Source of the DNA: Enoplosus armatus
Lineage: Eukaryota > Chordata > Actinopteri > Centrarchiformes > Enoplosidae
Length of the DNA: 64,000 nt
Direction: 5' to 3'
Assembly (NCBI RefSeq): GCF_043641665.1
Contig: NC_092180.1
Span: 8,239,891-8,303,890, forward strand
The position numbers and the translations under genes are program-made. Below are positions 61,952 to 64,000 of this stretch, piece by piece (within the stretch, counting starts at the first letter, position 1; each line of letters begins with the position of its first letter). Under the pieces are notes generated by a model. The model was given only the letters and a program-made list of their open reading frames with translations, was not told the DNA's origin and searched no databases.

Positions 61952-62872
61952 CAATAATTCAACGTTCAAAGGATTAAATGTTTAATAGATTACTTTTTTT
62001 TAGCTCAGTGATTCGTGGCAACTCTTTCCAATGACAACACTTAGTATTCCCAAAGATAAAATACATAAATGCACTGTGACTTCTCTTGAGAGTAAATAAA
62101 GCTATTGATTAGTGTGACTGTGAAATCCCTCCCCATAGCATATTTTGTCTTTCCAGATAAATCACAGTCTGGTACCATTTTGTTGTACAGCTGTGTGAGG
62201 AAGTGAGGAAGGCATCTCTTTAGTTGCACTTAACTGTTAACTACAACTTTCTCTAAATTGTGTTCACTTGGGTTTTTATTGGTATTTGCTCTCACGTCAT
62301 ATCAAAGGATTAGTTTTACGATAAAGCAATTAACATTTCTCTTGCCAAAGATGTTGATCTTTTACACAGAAGCACTGCTTTTAGAGGGGAAACTGTACAA
62401 ATCATTTACTTCACATTCTTTGAAAAGAGATTATTAACATGTGTTTTTATGATTAAGTGATTACAGTTCAAGGAATGGCAAATGCTCGTTCATTTAGTAG
62501 TTAGTTCATTTAAAAGATTAGGGCATTTAGTTGATGTAACTGACTCTTTAATTTGATTCACTGACTAACAATAACATTAGTAGCACTATATAACTATAGT
62601 AGTACGTTTCAGTTAGATTTAATGTGCTGAATTTGCCTTAATAAATAATTCTGTGCAGTCAAAACTGAATTTGAATTGAGAGAAAGGTGGCGGGGGGGTG
62701 GGATGATGCAGAGAGTCTGAAGGAAAACCTGACAGTGTGTGGTAGCCTGAGGGACTCCGAGCTATCTTTTATTCATACTAATTAGCTTCTAACGAAATTA
62801 ACTTCCTCCTCCATAATTTGCAGAGAAAGACATTTCTAATGTGCACCCTCCCTGACTGTGTGCACACCCACA

Positions 62873-62894
62873 GACACACACACACACACACACA
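62873..62894. repeat. (CA)n microsatellite
   Basis: About 22 bp of CA after CACCCACAG. Confidence 0.9.
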
Positions 62895-64000
62895 ACTTGA
62901 AAAAATGTAATTCACGTATATACATGTGTGCATATGGGGCAAATTGATTATGTATAACAGCAGTCCATTATTGTTCTGCCACTCCCAGCCTGCACTGATT
63001 TACAAACACAATCTTGTAGATGAGCAATATTTACACAAATGTATTAGCATGTTATAGAAATGCTTCCTGATCATTTTGTTCATTTCCTACCTCACTATTT
63101 AATGACACATTATCAAATGCATGAGTCTGATCACACTATTTTATTATTGTTGTTGAATTTAGTGGTACTTTGTTTTATTTGGGAAACAGCCTACATCTCA
63201 TTTCATGCGTAGCTACATAAACAACATTTTTGTTTACTGAAGTATTTTTTCTTTTTTTCTTTCTATCTGTGTATCACTATGCATTGTGTTTGAAAAAATC
63301 ACTCAACACAATTTTATAAAGAACTCATTATTTATGTTAATTTGATATACTATCTGCAGCAATGAGGTTTGTTTGCATTTTGAGATGTCAAGGAACCAAA
63401 TCAAATAAAGACGTCATAATCTGAGTCTGGCCTCAGAAAACACAGCCACGAGGGAGCCGATTGCCAGTAAGAAATAAATAAACAAGAGACTGGTAAATTA
63501 AATTAAGATCTATTGAGCAAAATGTTGCGCACACAGTAAATAAACAGGATGCCAAGCAGGTTAGAGAGCCAAACAAGGACAGTTTGAAATCAAGACCAGG
63601 AAGAAGGCTGAGACGATCAGAGAGAACAAAAAGGAAATCCAATCCCTTTGGTGGGGAGCTTTCTGGAAGGAAGGCACAGTCAGGGTCACACCTGTCTGCA
63701 GGACAAAAGCAGGATCTGAGCTGCCCTCGAGAATGATTTGAAAGAGGTCTAGACAATGTGGGACGGCCGGAGGAGCAGCTCATGGAAAAGGACTATGTGA
63801 TCGCCAGCATCAGGCATGAAATAAAGACGAGAAATACTGACATACAGTGAGGAAACTTTGACCAAGAGGTGTAAGAAAAAGACTGAACTGAATGAAGGAG
63901 AGAGTGAGTAACCAGGAAAGTGCAGTGCTCTGGAAGAGTGCTGGGAGAAGAGAGTAAATGAGAATGTGAATAAAACATTACAAAAGATGATGAAGAAGGC

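Larger units (their letters stand above)
60946..64000. other. Non-genic interval
   Basis: A G18 run and a CA tract interrupt otherwise AT-rich sequence. From about 63430 to the end the + strand is purine-rich; the minus-strand frame 63433-63783 (116 codons, Ser/Leu-rich) mirrors this bias and has no recognisable domain. Confidence 0.5.

Overview
Vertebrate nuclear DNA, most likely from a percomorph teleost fish. The evidence is the composition (AT-rich, many long CA/GA microsatellites), the absence of any long uninterrupted reading frame, and several dispersed repeats of the kind I associate with percomorph genomes: a tRNA-derived SINE at 50806-51050, and degraded copies of at least four other repeat families. 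The species cannot be named from the sequence alone.

The window reads as a gene desert or the inside of a very large intron. No complete gene, promoter, rRNA or functional tRNA could be recognised. All six-frame open stretches are short (149 codons or fewer), and many are translations of microsatellites. The best coding candidate is one orphan internal exon on the + strand (15570-15664, 95 nt, one open frame, good splice sites). A second + strand candidate (40795-40862) has a very strong acceptor and a phase that could follow the first. Four further splice-bounded segments (1692-1772 -, 30343-30404 -, 37534-37566 -, 58669-58728 +) are weaker; pseudo-exons of this quality are common in large introns.

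Layout: 1-5.4 kb is unannotated DNA with a 90-bp CA tract and a C19 run. 5.45-6.4 kb holds two adjacent dispersed-repeat copies. 6.4-15.5 kb is mostly unique DNA with conserved-noncoding-like AT-rich blocks. 15.57 kb is the orphan exon. 20.8-21.2 kb is a second copy of the repeat at 5.45 kb. 22.4-22.8 kb is conserved-noncoding-like. 24.7-26.2 kb is decayed LTR-retrotransposon-like DNA with a GATA array and a degenerate tandem repeat. 28.99 kb is a near-perfect 26-bp hairpin. 35.9 and 37.7 kb carry long CA and GA arrays. 43.4 kb is a 122-bp inverted-repeat element. 48.3-48.9, 50.3, 50.8-51.05, 55.9-56.2, 56.2-56.8 and 60.4-60.95 kb form a repeat-rich right third with a SINE, a hAT-transposon relic containing BED-finger remains, and a repeat carrying a near-consensus CTCF motif.

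No set of genes can be seen working together here. Likely functional content, if any, is one or two exons of a host gene, distal regulatory elements, and possibly one hairpin RNA. Repeat-family assignments rest on memory of consensus-like motifs and on comparison inside the window, not on a database search.
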